DNA from: Bacteroidales bacterium
GTDB taxonomy: Bacteria; Bacteroidota; Bacteroidia; Bacteroidales; VadinHA17
DNA: 64,000 bases
Assembly (NCBI GenBank): GCA_029210565.1
Contig: JARGFQ010000012.1
Coordinates: 1 to 64,000, forward strand
Reading direction: 5' to 3'
Part shown: positions 1-8,739 of the stretch, in pieces
Layout: each line of letters opens with the position of its first letter
Position numbering within the stretch: position 1 is the first letter of the stretch
Notes under the pieces: model-generated
What the model was told of the DNA's origin: nothing
Database searches by the model: none
The model's input: the letters and a program-made list of their open reading frames with translations, nothing else
Program-made: the position numbers and the translations under genes

Positions 1-2
1 GG

Positions 3-116
3 AAAGGCGTTAACAACTTCCTAATCCTGCGTAGCATCACAGATACGGCCTTGAAAAACAAGCAACCCGTATTGAAAGCTCTCAATCTTATCGCTAAATT
101 GGCAGGGACTGATTAG
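3..116 (+). CDS. C-terminal tail of a possible transposase (partial, off left edge)
   Basis: An open frame enters from the left edge and ends at a TAG (114-116), giving about 37 residues. It contains FLILRSITDTALKNK and resembles the short LRS...KNG...AL tail at the end of IS66-type transposases. It converges on the truncated SprA-like gene and overlaps its last 23 bases, which suits an element inserted into the 3' end of that gene. Too little is present for a firm family call; it could be the tail of another protein. Confidence 0.3.
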   Translation, partial: KGVNNFLILRSITDTALKNKQPVLKALNLIAKLAGTD

Positions 117-1668
117 TTACTTTTGTTTTAATTATCAGGTCCATTTGCGTAAAACGGTAACCGATACCAGCGGTGTATTCGTTGCTAACGGTTTCTGTAA
201 GCTGGTTATTTGCAAACGAAAGGTTCAGGTTTCTCGACCGTTTCATTTCTGCACGGGTTGTGAGATCGCCCATCCACATTATATCCATATTGATTAACGG
301 GCTAAATGTTTCCATAATGCTCACCGAATTAAAATCGTATGCTGCAACAAAATTGTCAGAAAAGTCGCGCACGTAACTAAAACCGTCGTTTTCGGCCAAA
401 TAATTTAAGTTGGTAATAAACGAACCCACGTTGTAACTCGAGCGGTATGCGTGTTCGAAATTCAGCGAACGCATAATTTTATTTAAGCCGGGGATTTTGG
501 AAATCATCCCTTCGTACTGGATTCTCCAGTTTGGCCGGATAAATTTAATCGACGGGAACAAACCCAGCGACACTTTATTGGGATCTTTATTTTGGTACGC
601 CGCTAAAAATGCGGGAACCAGCACTTCTACCGAATTTGGTCCGTAACCATCCGGATATCCCGGGTAGTTGGGATTTGGTGCATTTGGATTGTACCCGAAA
701 TTGTTATCGGCCAAACGTTGCTGTGCCAGCCGGTTGGCAATAATTACACGGTTATTTCGTAAATCTTCAAACGCTTTCGACTGGTGTACTTCGCCTTTCC
801 CGATGGCAAAAAATGCCGTTCCCCAGGTGAGTGTTGACATGCTGAAAGTACCCGATTCGGATAAACTGTTTGCATTAAAAGCGCCGGAAGACTGGTCGTA
901 ATTATAAAACTCCGTAATGTTTTTCGAGATGGTCCGGTCGGCAGTAACATCAATTCTTAAATCGGGAAGCGGTTCCACTGTAGCCCGCAAACTAATCCGT
1001 TCGGTTTGGGTAAAAAGGTAGGGCGTATTTAATGTCGAATCGTTGGTAATCCATCCGTTAGCCGCTGCTTTTTTCGCGAAATCCTTATCCTGAAATCCCA
1101 AAAGAAATGGCATTCCGGGTGCAAAATTTGTTACACTGTTTCCATTTGTAAAAATCGGATCAGTAGTATATTTCCCGGCGCCAAAAATTACCGGTTCGGG
1201 CAAATAACCGGGCAGTACAGTTCCACCCGATTTGATATACGATCCGGAGACATTTTGTACGCCAATTAATATACGGGTGGTAATATCCAGCACTTCCTTA
1301 AAAACGGTTTGCTGGCCTGGTTTTCCGCTTACCGAAAGCATTGCCTGCGCCGCATCAACCGATGGAATTATTTCAATGGTATTTGCGTCGAGGATATTTA
1401 TTTTCACCGGAACTACCTTGCCATCGACCCCGGTAACCAGCGCTTTAATTTTTTTTGTATTGAGTTTGTGCGTTATTTTTTGCGGGGTATTTGCCACCAG
1501 TTTTACATTGTTCGTATAGGTTTGATCCTGTTTTTTCTGAGGCACTTCTTCCCGCGCCTGATTTTGTGCACTGCCCAGTACTGAGGCTGGTGCATAGCCA
1601 TCAGCCGCTGCATGTCGAACTGTAAGCAGCAGAATTGCTGTCAGCAGAAGAAGGCTTTTTAATCTCAT
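94..1668 (-). CDS. sprA: SprA-like T9SS outer-membrane protein, C-terminal part only
   Basis: SprA is the giant outer-membrane translocon channel of T9SS, normally well over 2,000 residues. This product has about 524. After a signal peptide (MRLKSLLLLTAILLL...) it passes within some 50 residues into sequence typical of the last quarter of SprA: the LPGYLPEP and PFLLGFQDKDFA segments, TVEPLPDLRIDVTADR, VLVPAFLAAY and HAYRSSYNVGSF. The usual final ~100 residues are missing, because the frame ends KTKVTNQSLPI-stop next to a transposase-like tail. Met at 1668 was chosen because it begins the signal peptide and lies just after a TATCTTTG promoter element; the frame stays open to 1773. The region is poorer in GC than its neighbours. 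It is an internally deleted or chimeric gene, unlikely to make a working translocon. Confidence 0.7.
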   Translation of the reverse strand: MRLKSLLLLTAILLLTVRHAAADGYAPASVLGSAQNQAREEVPQKKQDQTYTNNVKLVANTPQKITHKLNTKKIKALVTGVDGKVVPVKINILDANTIEIIPSVDAAQAMLSVSGKPGQQTVFKEVLDITTRILIGVQNVSGSYIKSGGTVLPGYLPEPVIFGAGKYTTDPIFTNGNSVTNFAPGMPFLLGFQDKDFAKKAAANGWITNDSTLNTPYLFTQTERISLRATVEPLPDLRIDVTADRTISKNITEFYNYDQSSGAFNANSLSESGTFSMSTLTWGTAFFAIGKGEVHQSKAFEDLRNNRVIIANRLAQQRLADNNFGYNPNAPNPNYPGYPDGYGPNSVEVLVPAFLAAYQNKDPNKVSLGLFPSIKFIRPNWRIQYEGMISKIPGLNKIMRSLNFEHAYRSSYNVGSFITNLNYLAENDGFSYVRDFSDNFVAAYDFNSVSIMETFSPLINMDIMWMGDLTTRAEMKRSRNLNLSFANNQLTETVSNEYTAGIGYRFTQMDLIIKTKVTNQSLPI

Positions 1669-1673
1669 CACTG

Positions 1674-1681
1674 CAAAGATA
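1674..1681 (-). promoter_or_regulatory. -7 element TATCTTTG for the sprA-like gene
   Basis: Reading leftward the sequence is TATCTTTGCAGTGATG. This is a good match to the Bacteroidota TAnnTTTG element, with only five bases between it and the ATG at 1668. The transcript would be leaderless or nearly so. Confidence 0.5.
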
Positions 1682-1692
1682 GTGAAGTAGGT

Positions 1693-1700
1693 TATCTTTG
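1693..1700 (+). promoter_or_regulatory. -7 element TATCTTTG for the PorP/SprF-like gene
   Basis: TATCTTTG on the plus strand lies about 70 bases before the ATG at 1772. It is back to back with the minus-strand element at 1674-1681, only 11 bases away, so the two divergent genes share one compact promoter region. Confidence 0.5.
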
Positions 1701-1771
1701 CTCCCGGAATGATGCAACCCGGCGACAAAATATTGATGACTCCGGCCCGTTGATATTTCCGTAGCAGGATC

Positions 1772-2761
1772 ATGAGGCTCAGATACAGAACTCTTATAGC
1801 GATTATCCTTCTTTGCCCGGCGGCTGTGAATGGTCAGGACACGTGGTACGGATCGGTATCAGGCATGCATTTTATGTACAATCCGGCCTGGACCGGTGCT
1901 GCCGGCAACACTGTCATGAACCTCTCTGCCTTTTCCTTTCTTCCGGCCGGGGGCTTCGGACTGCGTTCAGTATATGCTTCAGCCGACTCATATATTCCTT
2001 TGCTTCACGGCGGTGCCGGTGTCTGGATGAATGATGACATGACGGGAGAGGTGATGAACGACTTCAGAGCAGGAGGCTCCTATGCATATCATCTGCGTGC
2101 CGGCAGAGATCTCTTTTTCAATGCCGGCCTGACCGCCTCAATGATATGGCGCGGTATAAGGAGTGGATCAATAATATTGCCGGATGATATTGATCCCTTC
2201 AGGGGTATCATTGGCGGCCCCTCTGACTATACAGGACCGGGTAACATCGCCCGCTTTGACCTCGGCGTCGGAGTATCATTCGCTGCCGGGCCGTGGTACG
2301 GCGGAGTGTCGGTAATGCATCTGACCCGGCCCTATCTTGGCGATGACCAGCAGGATCTCAACAGGCTCAGGCGGCTGCTTAATGTGACGGCAGGGAGCTC
2401 CTTCACCCCCGGCAACGGTAAACTCACTGTCGGGCCCTATGCCACACTGTCAGTGCAGGGCAGTGACCTTACCGTTCATGCCGGTGCTGAGGCTGGATAC
2501 GGTGACCTTCTTTTCGGCCTGTCGGCCTGGCACTCATTCAGTGTTGAAGCAAAAGAGTATTCCGGAGGATTCACTGCTGTTCAACCGGCTGCGGGATGGA
2601 GTGTCGGCTCGGTAAAGGTCATATTATCATATAGTTACGCGATAGCCGGAAATAGTTTTGCAATCGGGGGTACTGCTATAGTGCGGGCAGGGTTATACCT
2701 GACTTTCAATATTGTTGAAAAAAGAAGGGTAATACATATAATAAAGTTACCTCTTTTGTAG
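1772..2761 (+). CDS. PorP/SprF family T9SS membrane protein
   Basis: A 329-residue protein with an N-terminal signal peptide (cleavage near AAVNGQ) and the family hallmarks: HFMYNPAWTGAAG near the N-terminus, then alternating hydrophobic strands of a small outer-membrane barrel. PorP/SprF proteins anchor or help export T9SS cargo, usually type B cargo such as SprB. Here it lies between an SprA-like gene and gldJ, so it may be a component of the T9SS locus rather than the partner of one adhesin. The start follows a TATCTTTG promoter by about 70 bases, and a 76-base gap separates it from gldJ. Confidence 0.8.
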   Translation: MRLRYRTLIAIILLCPAAVNGQDTWYGSVSGMHFMYNPAWTGAAGNTVMNLSAFSFLPAGGFGLRSVYASADSYIPLLHGGAGVWMNDDMTGEVMNDFRAGGSYAYHLRAGRDLFFNAGLTASMIWRGIRSGSIILPDDIDPFRGIIGGPSDYTGPGNIARFDLGVGVSFAAGPWYGGVSVMHLTRPYLGDDQQDLNRLRRLLNVTAGSSFTPGNGKLTVGPYATLSVQGSDLTVHAGAEAGYGDLLFGLSAWHSFSVEAKEYSGGFTAVQPAAGWSVGSVKVILSYSYAIAGNSFAIGGTAIVRAGLYLTFNIVEKRRVIHIIKLPLL

Positions 2762-2837
2762 TTATTTTGATGCAGCGTGTAATGCAACAGATTAAAATTC
2801 TAATGTTGAAAATTAAATAAGTTAACCTTTTAGCGCT

Positions 2838-4325
2838 ATGTATAGACTCAGAGCTTTACCGGTTTTTGTGGTTGTTGCACTCTTTCTCTTTTCCTGCAAG
2901 GGGGGCAAACAGGACAATGTATCTCCTACCACCGGCTGGAGTTACCGTGATCCCAGGTCGGGTGACGTGAATGATCTCGGCTATCCTATCGGGGAAGCAT
3001 CGGAGCAGATCACCGGCCCCAACCTCGTCCTCATTGAAGGCGGTACCTTCACCATGGGGCGTGTGGACCAGGATGTGATGTTCGACTGGAACAACAACCC
3101 CCGCAGGGTAACTGTATCATCCTTCTATATGGATGAGACGGAGGTTACCAACCTCGACTACCGCGAGTATCTCTACTGGCTGAGGCGTGTTTACAGCGAT
3201 TATCCCGAGGTGCACCGCCGTGCCCTTCCTGACACGTTGGTGTGGAGAAGCCCGCTGGCTTTCAATGAGCCTTATGTTCAGTATTATTTCAGGCATCCTT
3301 CATATAATACCTATCCGGTAGTCGGCGTTAGCTGGCTTCAGGCCAACGACTATTGTGTATGGCGTACTGACAGGGTCAATGAGCAGATACTTCTCGACAG
3401 CAAGTGGCAGGACGCCAATGTGGAGCAGTCCGGTGCCAACAACTTCAACACCGAATCATATCTCGCCGGGCAGTATGAAGGCGTACCCGGACAGAGGGTT
3501 GATGAGCTGCACCCACGCGTGCGCCAGGAGGATGGCATCCTTCTTCCCCGTTATCGTCTGCCGACGGAGTCCGAGTGGGAGTTTGCAGCCTACGGCCTCA
3601 GGGGCAACACCTTTGAGGAGAGGATTTACGAGAGAGCCATCTACCCGTGGGACGGTCACAACGTGCGCAACGCCGCTCCCAAGCACAGGGGTGAGTTCAT
3701 GGCCAACTTCGTCCGTGGACGCGGAGACATGATGGGTGTGGCCGGCAATCTTAACGATGCCGGTAGCATAACCGTGGATGTGAGATCGTACTGGCCCAAC
3801 GACTATGGCCTCTATTGCATGGCCGGCAACGTCAATGAGTGGGTGCAGGATGTTTACCGTCCGCTCTCCTCTGAGGACGTGGATATGTTCAACCCGTTCA
3901 GGGGCAACGTCTTTACCGACCTGCGCCGTGATGCCAACGGCATGGTGGTGGAGAAGGACAGGCTCGGAAGACTTCAGATAGACACTGTCAAGCCCGAGGA
4001 TGTGGCCGACAGGTATAACTACCAGAAGTCGGATTACAGAAATTACCTCGACGGTGACGTCATCTCGAGCATCTCCTCCAGCCTCGAATGGTCAGGCAAC
4101 GCCGACCTTCCCCAGACTGAAAGGATGTACTCTCAGAACGAGATCGACAATGACTATGTGACCCTTATCAATGACAGGGCCAGGGTCATCAAGGGTGGAT
4201 CATGGAAAGACAGGGCCTACTGGCTCAATCCCTCAACCCGCCGTTATCTTGACCAGGAGGCATCACGCGATGACCTGGGCTTCAGGTGCGCGATGATACG
4301 GGTGGGGAGTCCCTCAGGACTATAA
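2838..4325 (+). CDS. gldJ: Gliding motility / T9SS lipoprotein GldJ
   Basis: GldJ is an outer-membrane-associated lipoprotein needed for gliding and T9SS function, related to GldK/PorK and carrying an FGE-sulfatase fold. The 495-residue product has a lipoprotein signal with Cys20 (LFLFSC) and the conserved start of the FGE-like domain (EGGTFTMGR, YMDETEV, GVSWLQAND). LPTESEWEFAAYG, MAGNVNEWVQDVY and the terminal KGGSWKDRAYWL...DLGFRCA follow. The YLYWL and ALPDTLVWR segments favour GldJ over GldK. A gldJ-murF arrangement is also known in flavobacteria. A strong terminator follows directly. Confidence 0.9.
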   Translation: MYRLRALPVFVVVALFLFSCKGGKQDNVSPTTGWSYRDPRSGDVNDLGYPIGEASEQITGPNLVLIEGGTFTMGRVDQDVMFDWNNNPRRVTVSSFYMDETEVTNLDYREYLYWLRRVYSDYPEVHRRALPDTLVWRSPLAFNEPYVQYYFRHPSYNTYPVVGVSWLQANDYCVWRTDRVNEQILLDSKWQDANVEQSGANNFNTESYLAGQYEGVPGQRVDELHPRVRQEDGILLPRYRLPTESEWEFAAYGLRGNTFEERIYERAIYPWDGHNVRNAAPKHRGEFMANFVRGRGDMMGVAGNLNDAGSITVDVRSYWPNDYGLYCMAGNVNEWVQDVYRPLSSEDVDMFNPFRGNVFTDLRRDANGMVVEKDRLGRLQIDTVKPEDVADRYNYQKSDYRNYLDGDVISSISSSLEWSGNADLPQTERMYSQNEIDNDYVTLINDRARVIKGGSWKDRAYWLNPSTRRYLDQEASRDDLGFRCAMIRVGSPSGL

Positions 4326-4349
4326 TTATAATGACCTTCGGAAAATATC

Positions 4350-4384
4350 AGGCCTCATTATCAAAAGTAGTGAGGCCTCTTTTT
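4350..4384 (+). terminator. Intrinsic terminator after gldJ
   Basis: AGGCCTCA (4350-4357) pairs perfectly with TGAGGCCT (4371-4378) across a 13-base loop, followed by C and a run of Ts. It ends only about 8 bases before the murF start codon. Confidence 0.8.
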
Positions 4385-4392
4385 AGATAATT

Positions 4393-5685
4393 ATGGAACC
4401 TGACCGATTGTATGAGCTTTACCGCAGCAGTGCGGGTGTGACGACAGATTCCCGATCCCTGCGTGAGGGCGAAATCTTTTTTGCCCTCAGGGGCCCCACC
4501 CACGACGGCAACAGGCATGCCCCCGCGGCACTGGAGGCCGGAGCCCTCGCTGCGGTGGTGGATGATCCTTCACTCACGGGTGAGGGTTATATTGTTGTCA
4601 ACGATGTTCTTGAGACGCTCGACGCACTTGCCAGGCGTCACCGCCGCAGTCTGGGGGTGCCTGTGATAGCAGTCACAGGTAGCAACGGCAAGACAACAAC
4701 CCGCGAACTTATCACCGCCGTCCTCGCCAGGAAAGGAAAGATGCACAGCACGGCAGGCAACCTCAATAATCATATAGGGGTGCCCCTGACACTGCTCGGT
4801 GCTCCTTCGGACATAGCATTCATGGTAGTGGAGATGGGCGCCAACCATAAGAGGGAGATCGCGGCTCTTTGCGAGACAGCCATGCCAACCCATGGTATCA
4901 TCACCAACATAGGTACTGCACATATTGAGGGATTCGGCTCCCTGGAGGACGTTAAGAAAGCTAAATCGGAGCTTTACAGTTGGCTTGAAAAAAGTGGCGG
5001 CACTGCCATCTATGATGATCAGAACAAGGTACTCACCGAGCTTGTGGCGCTGGCCGGGATATCTGTGCCATACTCTTCACCGGCTGAGAGGAGTCTCCGG
5101 GCAGAACCTGCAGAGGGTGAAGGTCTCACCCTCCGGGTCAGGGCGTCAGTAGACGAAAGCAGCTATGAGTTCGAGACCGGGTTATTCGGATCCTACAACA
5201 TTGACAACGTGCGGGCGGCTATGGCCACCGGACTTCTCTTCGAGGTTCCGGAACAGGAGATTGTTGATGCCATTACGTCATACAGGCCTGCAAACAACCG
5301 TTCGCAGATAGTAGAAACGGGGAGGAATATCATCATCGCCGATGCCTATAATGCCAACCCTTCAAGCATGGAGAAAGCCATATCCTCATTCGCTGCCTTG
5401 CAGTCGGAGAAGAAGATGGTCATCCTGGGCGACATGCTCGAGCTGGGGTCAGAGAGTGAGTCGGGGCATGCCTCGGTGGTTAGGCAACTGAACAGCCTCG
5501 GCAATGCCGTGATACTGCTGGCGGGACCTCAATTCAGGCAGGCGGCTGCAGGCACGCGGGCAGAGCTCTTCGGCACATCGGAGGAGGTGGCGGAATGGCT
5601 CCGGCAGAAGCGGCCGGAGGGATATAACGTCCTGGTAAAGGGTTCCCGCGGGATGATGATGGAGAAGGTCTTTCCCCTACTCTGA
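4393..5685 (+). CDS. murF: UDP-N-acetylmuramoyl-tripeptide--D-alanyl-D-alanine ligase
   Basis: MurF is the cytoplasmic enzyme that adds D-Ala-D-Ala to the UDP-MurNAc tripeptide using ATP, the last soluble step of peptidoglycan precursor synthesis. The 430-residue length is normal. The Mur ligase ATP loop VTGSNGKTTT lies near residues 94-103, with MEMGANH-like, NIGTAHIEGFGS and late DAYNANPSSM segments typical of MurF. The N-terminal TDSRSLREGEIFFALRG is the UDP-MurNAc-binding part. The gene starts right after the gldJ terminator. Its last 9 bases overlap the end of the convergent phosphoesterase gene. Confidence 0.95.
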   Translation: MEPDRLYELYRSSAGVTTDSRSLREGEIFFALRGPTHDGNRHAPAALEAGALAAVVDDPSLTGEGYIVVNDVLETLDALARRHRRSLGVPVIAVTGSNGKTTTRELITAVLARKGKMHSTAGNLNNHIGVPLTLLGAPSDIAFMVVEMGANHKREIAALCETAMPTHGIITNIGTAHIEGFGSLEDVKKAKSELYSWLEKSGGTAIYDDQNKVLTELVALAGISVPYSSPAERSLRAEPAEGEGLTLRVRASVDESSYEFETGLFGSYNIDNVRAAMATGLLFEVPEQEIVDAITSYRPANNRSQIVETGRNIIIADAYNANPSSMEKAISSFAALQSEKKMVILGDMLELGSESESGHASVVRQLNSLGNAVILLAGPQFRQAAAGTRAELFGTSEEVAEWLRQKRPEGYNVLVKGSRGMMMEKVFPLL

Positions 5686-6843
5686 CCTGCCACGGAGATG
5701 AATGGATAATATCTCCGGCCTGGTGCCCAGCCGCATGCGGGGCCCCCATATACCAAATCCTGAAGATACAATCACATGGGTGTTGCCGAACTTCTTCCAC
5801 CCGTAACTCAACTCGAACATCCGTTTTGTTATGAGAGATAACGGCCACATCTGGCCGTTGTGGGTATGCCCGGAAAGCTGCAGGTCTACAATTGTGCCTT
5901 CGAGATCGGAGAGACCGTAAGGCTGATGATCCAGCATGATAACCGGCAGGGAAGGATCGGCGGAGGTGAGCAGCGAGTCGAGCGAGGCACGTCCTTTCCC
6001 CGACCCCTGCATGACAGTCCTGTCAGTTCGTCCTGCAATCTGAACGCCGTTGTCAAGCCTCACCGTCTCATCGGTAAGCACCCTGATACCCTTGCTTTCA
6101 ATATATGGCAGTGACTTCTTTAGGTCACTCATGAACTCGTGGTTTCCGGTGATGGCATAGGTGCCGAAACGCAACCCGGGCAATGTCAGGTGCGACAGAA
6201 GGTCGTCACGGAGAACGGGACCGATGCTTCCGTCAATGAGGTCGCCGAGGAAAAGCACCAGGTCAGGCTTCTCTTCAGCGATCATGGAGGAGAGATGTCT
6301 CATGCTCCTCTTTCGGATGATGCTTCCCAGGTGGATGTCAGATACTGCCACAATGCGCATCTGGTCGCTGCCGTCGGTGAAATGTTTGTCGACGGTGATG
6401 TCGTAACGCTTTATGACGGGAGTGATGGCGTTGAAGAAGCCGATGACGATGAGTAAAGCTGTGACTGAGGTGACGCCAGTAAAAAGCCATAATCTGAGCT
6501 TCGGGATTACCGCATCAGGAACAAGGTGGAACGGTTTCTGCAGCAGCAGCAGGATATCAGCCGTCAGCCAGAGCAGAAAACCGTAAAGCATGAAGGCCAT
6601 CCAGAAGCCGCCGATGACATTGAGAATATCGGAAAAGAGGTTGGTATAACTGTGCTCAAGTATCTTACCTGCCACAAATGCTGAGGCCAGCAGAAGGAAG
6701 ATCACTGTATATGCCGTCACCGGGATCCCCGCCCCTGAGAGCGCCCTGCGGCCCTTGAGGTAAAGATAGAGGTTGGCCAGGAAATAGACGGTGAGCACCA
6801 CCGTCAGGAATATTGCCATCTGCTGTTTTCTGTTTAGTTCCAC
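5677..6843 (-). CDS. Membrane-anchored metallophosphoesterase
   Basis: A 388-residue protein with about four N-terminal membrane helices (residues ~8-150) and a calcineurin-like phosphoesterase domain. The domain shows the full metal-ligand set in order: VSDIHLGS, FLGDLID, TGNHE, and SGHTHNGQMWP near the C-terminus. This domain order resembles YkuE/YaeI-type enzymes, some of which act on lipid-linked phosphates; the substrate here is unknown. It is the last gene of a leftward run mtaB > acyltransferase > glycosyltransferase > this gene, each pair overlapping by a few bases. That placement suggests, by inference only, a role in envelope lipids. Confidence 0.8.
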   Translation of the reverse strand: MELNRKQQMAIFLTVVLTVYFLANLYLYLKGRRALSGAGIPVTAYTVIFLLLASAFVAGKILEHSYTNLFSDILNVIGGFWMAFMLYGFLLWLTADILLLLQKPFHLVPDAVIPKLRLWLFTGVTSVTALLIVIGFFNAITPVIKRYDITVDKHFTDGSDQMRIVAVSDIHLGSIIRKRSMRHLSSMIAEEKPDLVLFLGDLIDGSIGPVLRDDLLSHLTLPGLRFGTYAITGNHEFMSDLKKSLPYIESKGIRVLTDETVRLDNGVQIAGRTDRTVMQGSGKGRASLDSLLTSADPSLPVIMLDHQPYGLSDLEGTIVDLQLSGHTHNGQMWPLSLITKRMFELSYGWKKFGNTHVIVSSGFGIWGPRMRLGTRPEILSIHLRGRSE

Positions 6844-7859
6844 TTCAGGTCACGGAACTTTTTTCTTCCGCGTATATAATACTCAAAAAGGAGGTATTTG
6901 TTCATCATTGTGTGAGGAGTATGATACATGATGGGGTGCGGATTCATAGCCCGGTACGTTTTGATGGCAGTTTTGAGACCGCGAAAGTGTCTGTGTGCCC
7001 TGAAGACAGCAGCGGCTGCGGAACGTCCTTCACGGAAGAGAATTGTAACTGCTGCAACGCCGTCGAGCAGTTGGCGTGCAAGGATGGTCCTCCGCAGATG
7101 CCTGGCAGGAAGGTTTTTTGCCAGCATTATCAGGCTGTTGCGGAAGTTGTAATATATCTTCGAAGGCGAACCGTAACCCAGTGTGCCTCCACCGACATGC
7201 CAGACGGTGGCATGTGGTACATAACAGACGGTGAAACCGGCATTTTGCATGCGCCAGCAGAGGTCTATCTCCTCCATGTGCAGAAAGAACGACTCGTCAA
7301 AGCCGTCACACTGTTCGAAGGCCGATGCCCTTACTGCCATGCATGATCCGGATGCCCAGAAGATCTCACGGCTATCATCATACTGTCCGCTGTCAACCTC
7401 AATGGTGTCTAAGATACGTCCGCGGCAAAAGGGGTATCCCAGTTTGTCAATGAAGCCACCGGCGGCACCGGCATATTCAAAGGCAGCAGGCTCTGCGTAA
7501 GAGCGTATCTTAGGCTGGCAGGCTCCCACATTTGGATGCAGCTCCATGAATGTTGTCAGTTTCTCTGCCCATCCGGGTTCCACCTTCACATCCGAGTTAA
7601 GCAGTATATAAAACTCCGCCTCCGTCTCCGGAAGCGCCCTGTTGTAGCCTCCGGCATAGCCGTAATTCCTGTCGAGCTTTATGATTTTCACCTCCGGAAG
7701 GTTCTCCCTGACCCATTCCACAGAACCGTCATCTGATGCGTTGTCAGCGACAGTGACCGATATTTCCATTGAGAGTGTGTTACCGACAACGTCAGGGAGG
7801 AATCGGCTAAGAAACTCTTTTCCGTTCCAGTTCAGTATGACAACAGCTGTCTTAATCAT
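6834..7859 (-). CDS. Family 2 glycosyltransferase (rhamnosyltransferase-like)
   Basis: A 341-residue cytoplasmic GT-A enzyme. The N-terminus reads TAVVILNWNGKEFL, followed by the nucleotide-sugar region VADNASDDGS, the metal site LLNSDVKV (DxD-like), then FWASGSCMAVRA and a DESFFLHMEEIDLCWR acceptor segment. This pattern is typical of WbbL/RfbN-like rhamnosyl- or related sugar transferases. It overlaps the genes on both sides by 8-10 bases, so it is probably translated with the LpxL-like acyltransferase. A role in surface glycolipid or LPS building is plausible; donor and acceptor cannot be read from the sequence. Confidence 0.85.
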   Translation of the reverse strand: MIKTAVVILNWNGKEFLSRFLPDVVGNTLSMEISVTVADNASDDGSVEWVRENLPEVKIIKLDRNYGYAGGYNRALPETEAEFYILLNSDVKVEPGWAEKLTTFMELHPNVGACQPKIRSYAEPAAFEYAGAAGGFIDKLGYPFCRGRILDTIEVDSGQYDDSREIFWASGSCMAVRASAFEQCDGFDESFFLHMEEIDLCWRMQNAGFTVCYVPHATVWHVGGGTLGYGSPSKIYYNFRNSLIMLAKNLPARHLRRTILARQLLDGVAAVTILFREGRSAAAAVFRAHRHFRGLKTAIKTYRAMNPHPIMYHTPHTMMNKYLLFEYYIRGRKKFRDLKWN

Positions 7860-8739
7860 TTTTCATCGGTCTTTTATATTTCCAGCGTCTGTGGGACCAG
7901 AGCCAGTATTCAGGTTGAGTCCTTATCACCTCCTCCAGCATGGAGGCATACACTGAGGTTATCCGGTCAGGCTCCTCCTCACGGGGATGCTCGGTTAACA
8001 CGCTGTTGTGGAGCTCGTAATAACCTCTCCTGACCTTGATGATCTTCACAAACACCACTGCCATGTCGTACTTCACCGCCACCTTCTCGGCACCCCGGTA
8101 GAAGGCAGTCTGCTGGTTCAGGAAGGTTGTCCAGAAGGCATTGTCACGAGGCGGAGGTGTCTGGTCAGCTATGAAACCCGACATGGTCAGAATGTTTTCA
8201 CTTCTGAATCTCAGCAGCTCTCTTATTATGTTTTGCATGGGTGTGGCGCAGGTGCCGTATTTTGTCCGGAGTCTCAGTATAAATCTATCAAAATATTTGT
8301 TTGTCAAGGTTTTATAAATGGTAATTATTTGATGGCGGGTGGAAAGCTGCACGGCGGAGAGCCACTCCCAGTTATTGTAATGGCTGCACAGGGCCACTAT
8401 GTCCCTTCCCTGGTCATAGAGACGGTCAAACTCTCCTGTCTCTTTCACCACGAAGCGTCGCGAAATCTGCCCGGGACTCATGTGTATGGCCTTGACTGTC
8501 TCCAGGAAGAGATCCGTAAAATGGCTGTAAAACCGGCGTGCGATCTTTCTCCTCTCTTCAGGACTTTTCTCCGGGAAGGCATTCTTCAGGTTCATCTCCA
8601 CGACTTTCCGCCTGTAGCGTACCACGTGCCATATCAGCGGTTGCAGTATATCTGACAGGAGATAGAGCGCTCTGAAGGGGAGGAGGGTCAGCAGCCAGAT
8701 GGCTGCATAGAAGAGCCTGAAGCCGATTCGTTCCATCAC
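7852..8739 (-). CDS. Lipid A / lysophospholipid acyltransferase (LpxL/HtrB family)
   Basis: The family transfers an acyl chain to lipid A precursors at the inner face of the inner membrane. The 295-residue product has an N-terminal hydrophobic anchor (AAIWLLTLLPFRALYLLSD) and the catalytic HX4E box as SHYNNWEW. A conserved FIADQTPP segment follows, then a C-terminal PEYWLWSHRRWKY, all characteristic of LpxL/LpxM-type enzymes. Its 4-base overlap with mtaB and 8-base overlap with the glycosyltransferase place it in a single operon. Which acyl position it modifies is unknown. Confidence 0.88.
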   Translation of the reverse strand: MMERIGFRLFYAAIWLLTLLPFRALYLLSDILQPLIWHVVRYRRKVVEMNLKNAFPEKSPEERRKIARRFYSHFTDLFLETVKAIHMSPGQISRRFVVKETGEFDRLYDQGRDIVALCSHYNNWEWLSAVQLSTRHQIITIYKTLTNKYFDRFILRLRTKYGTCATPMQNIIRELLRFRSENILTMSGFIADQTPPPRDNAFWTTFLNQQTAFYRGAEKVAVKYDMAVVFVKIIKVRRGYYELHNSVLTEHPREEEPDRITSVYASMLEEVIRTQPEYWLWSHRRWKYKRPMKND

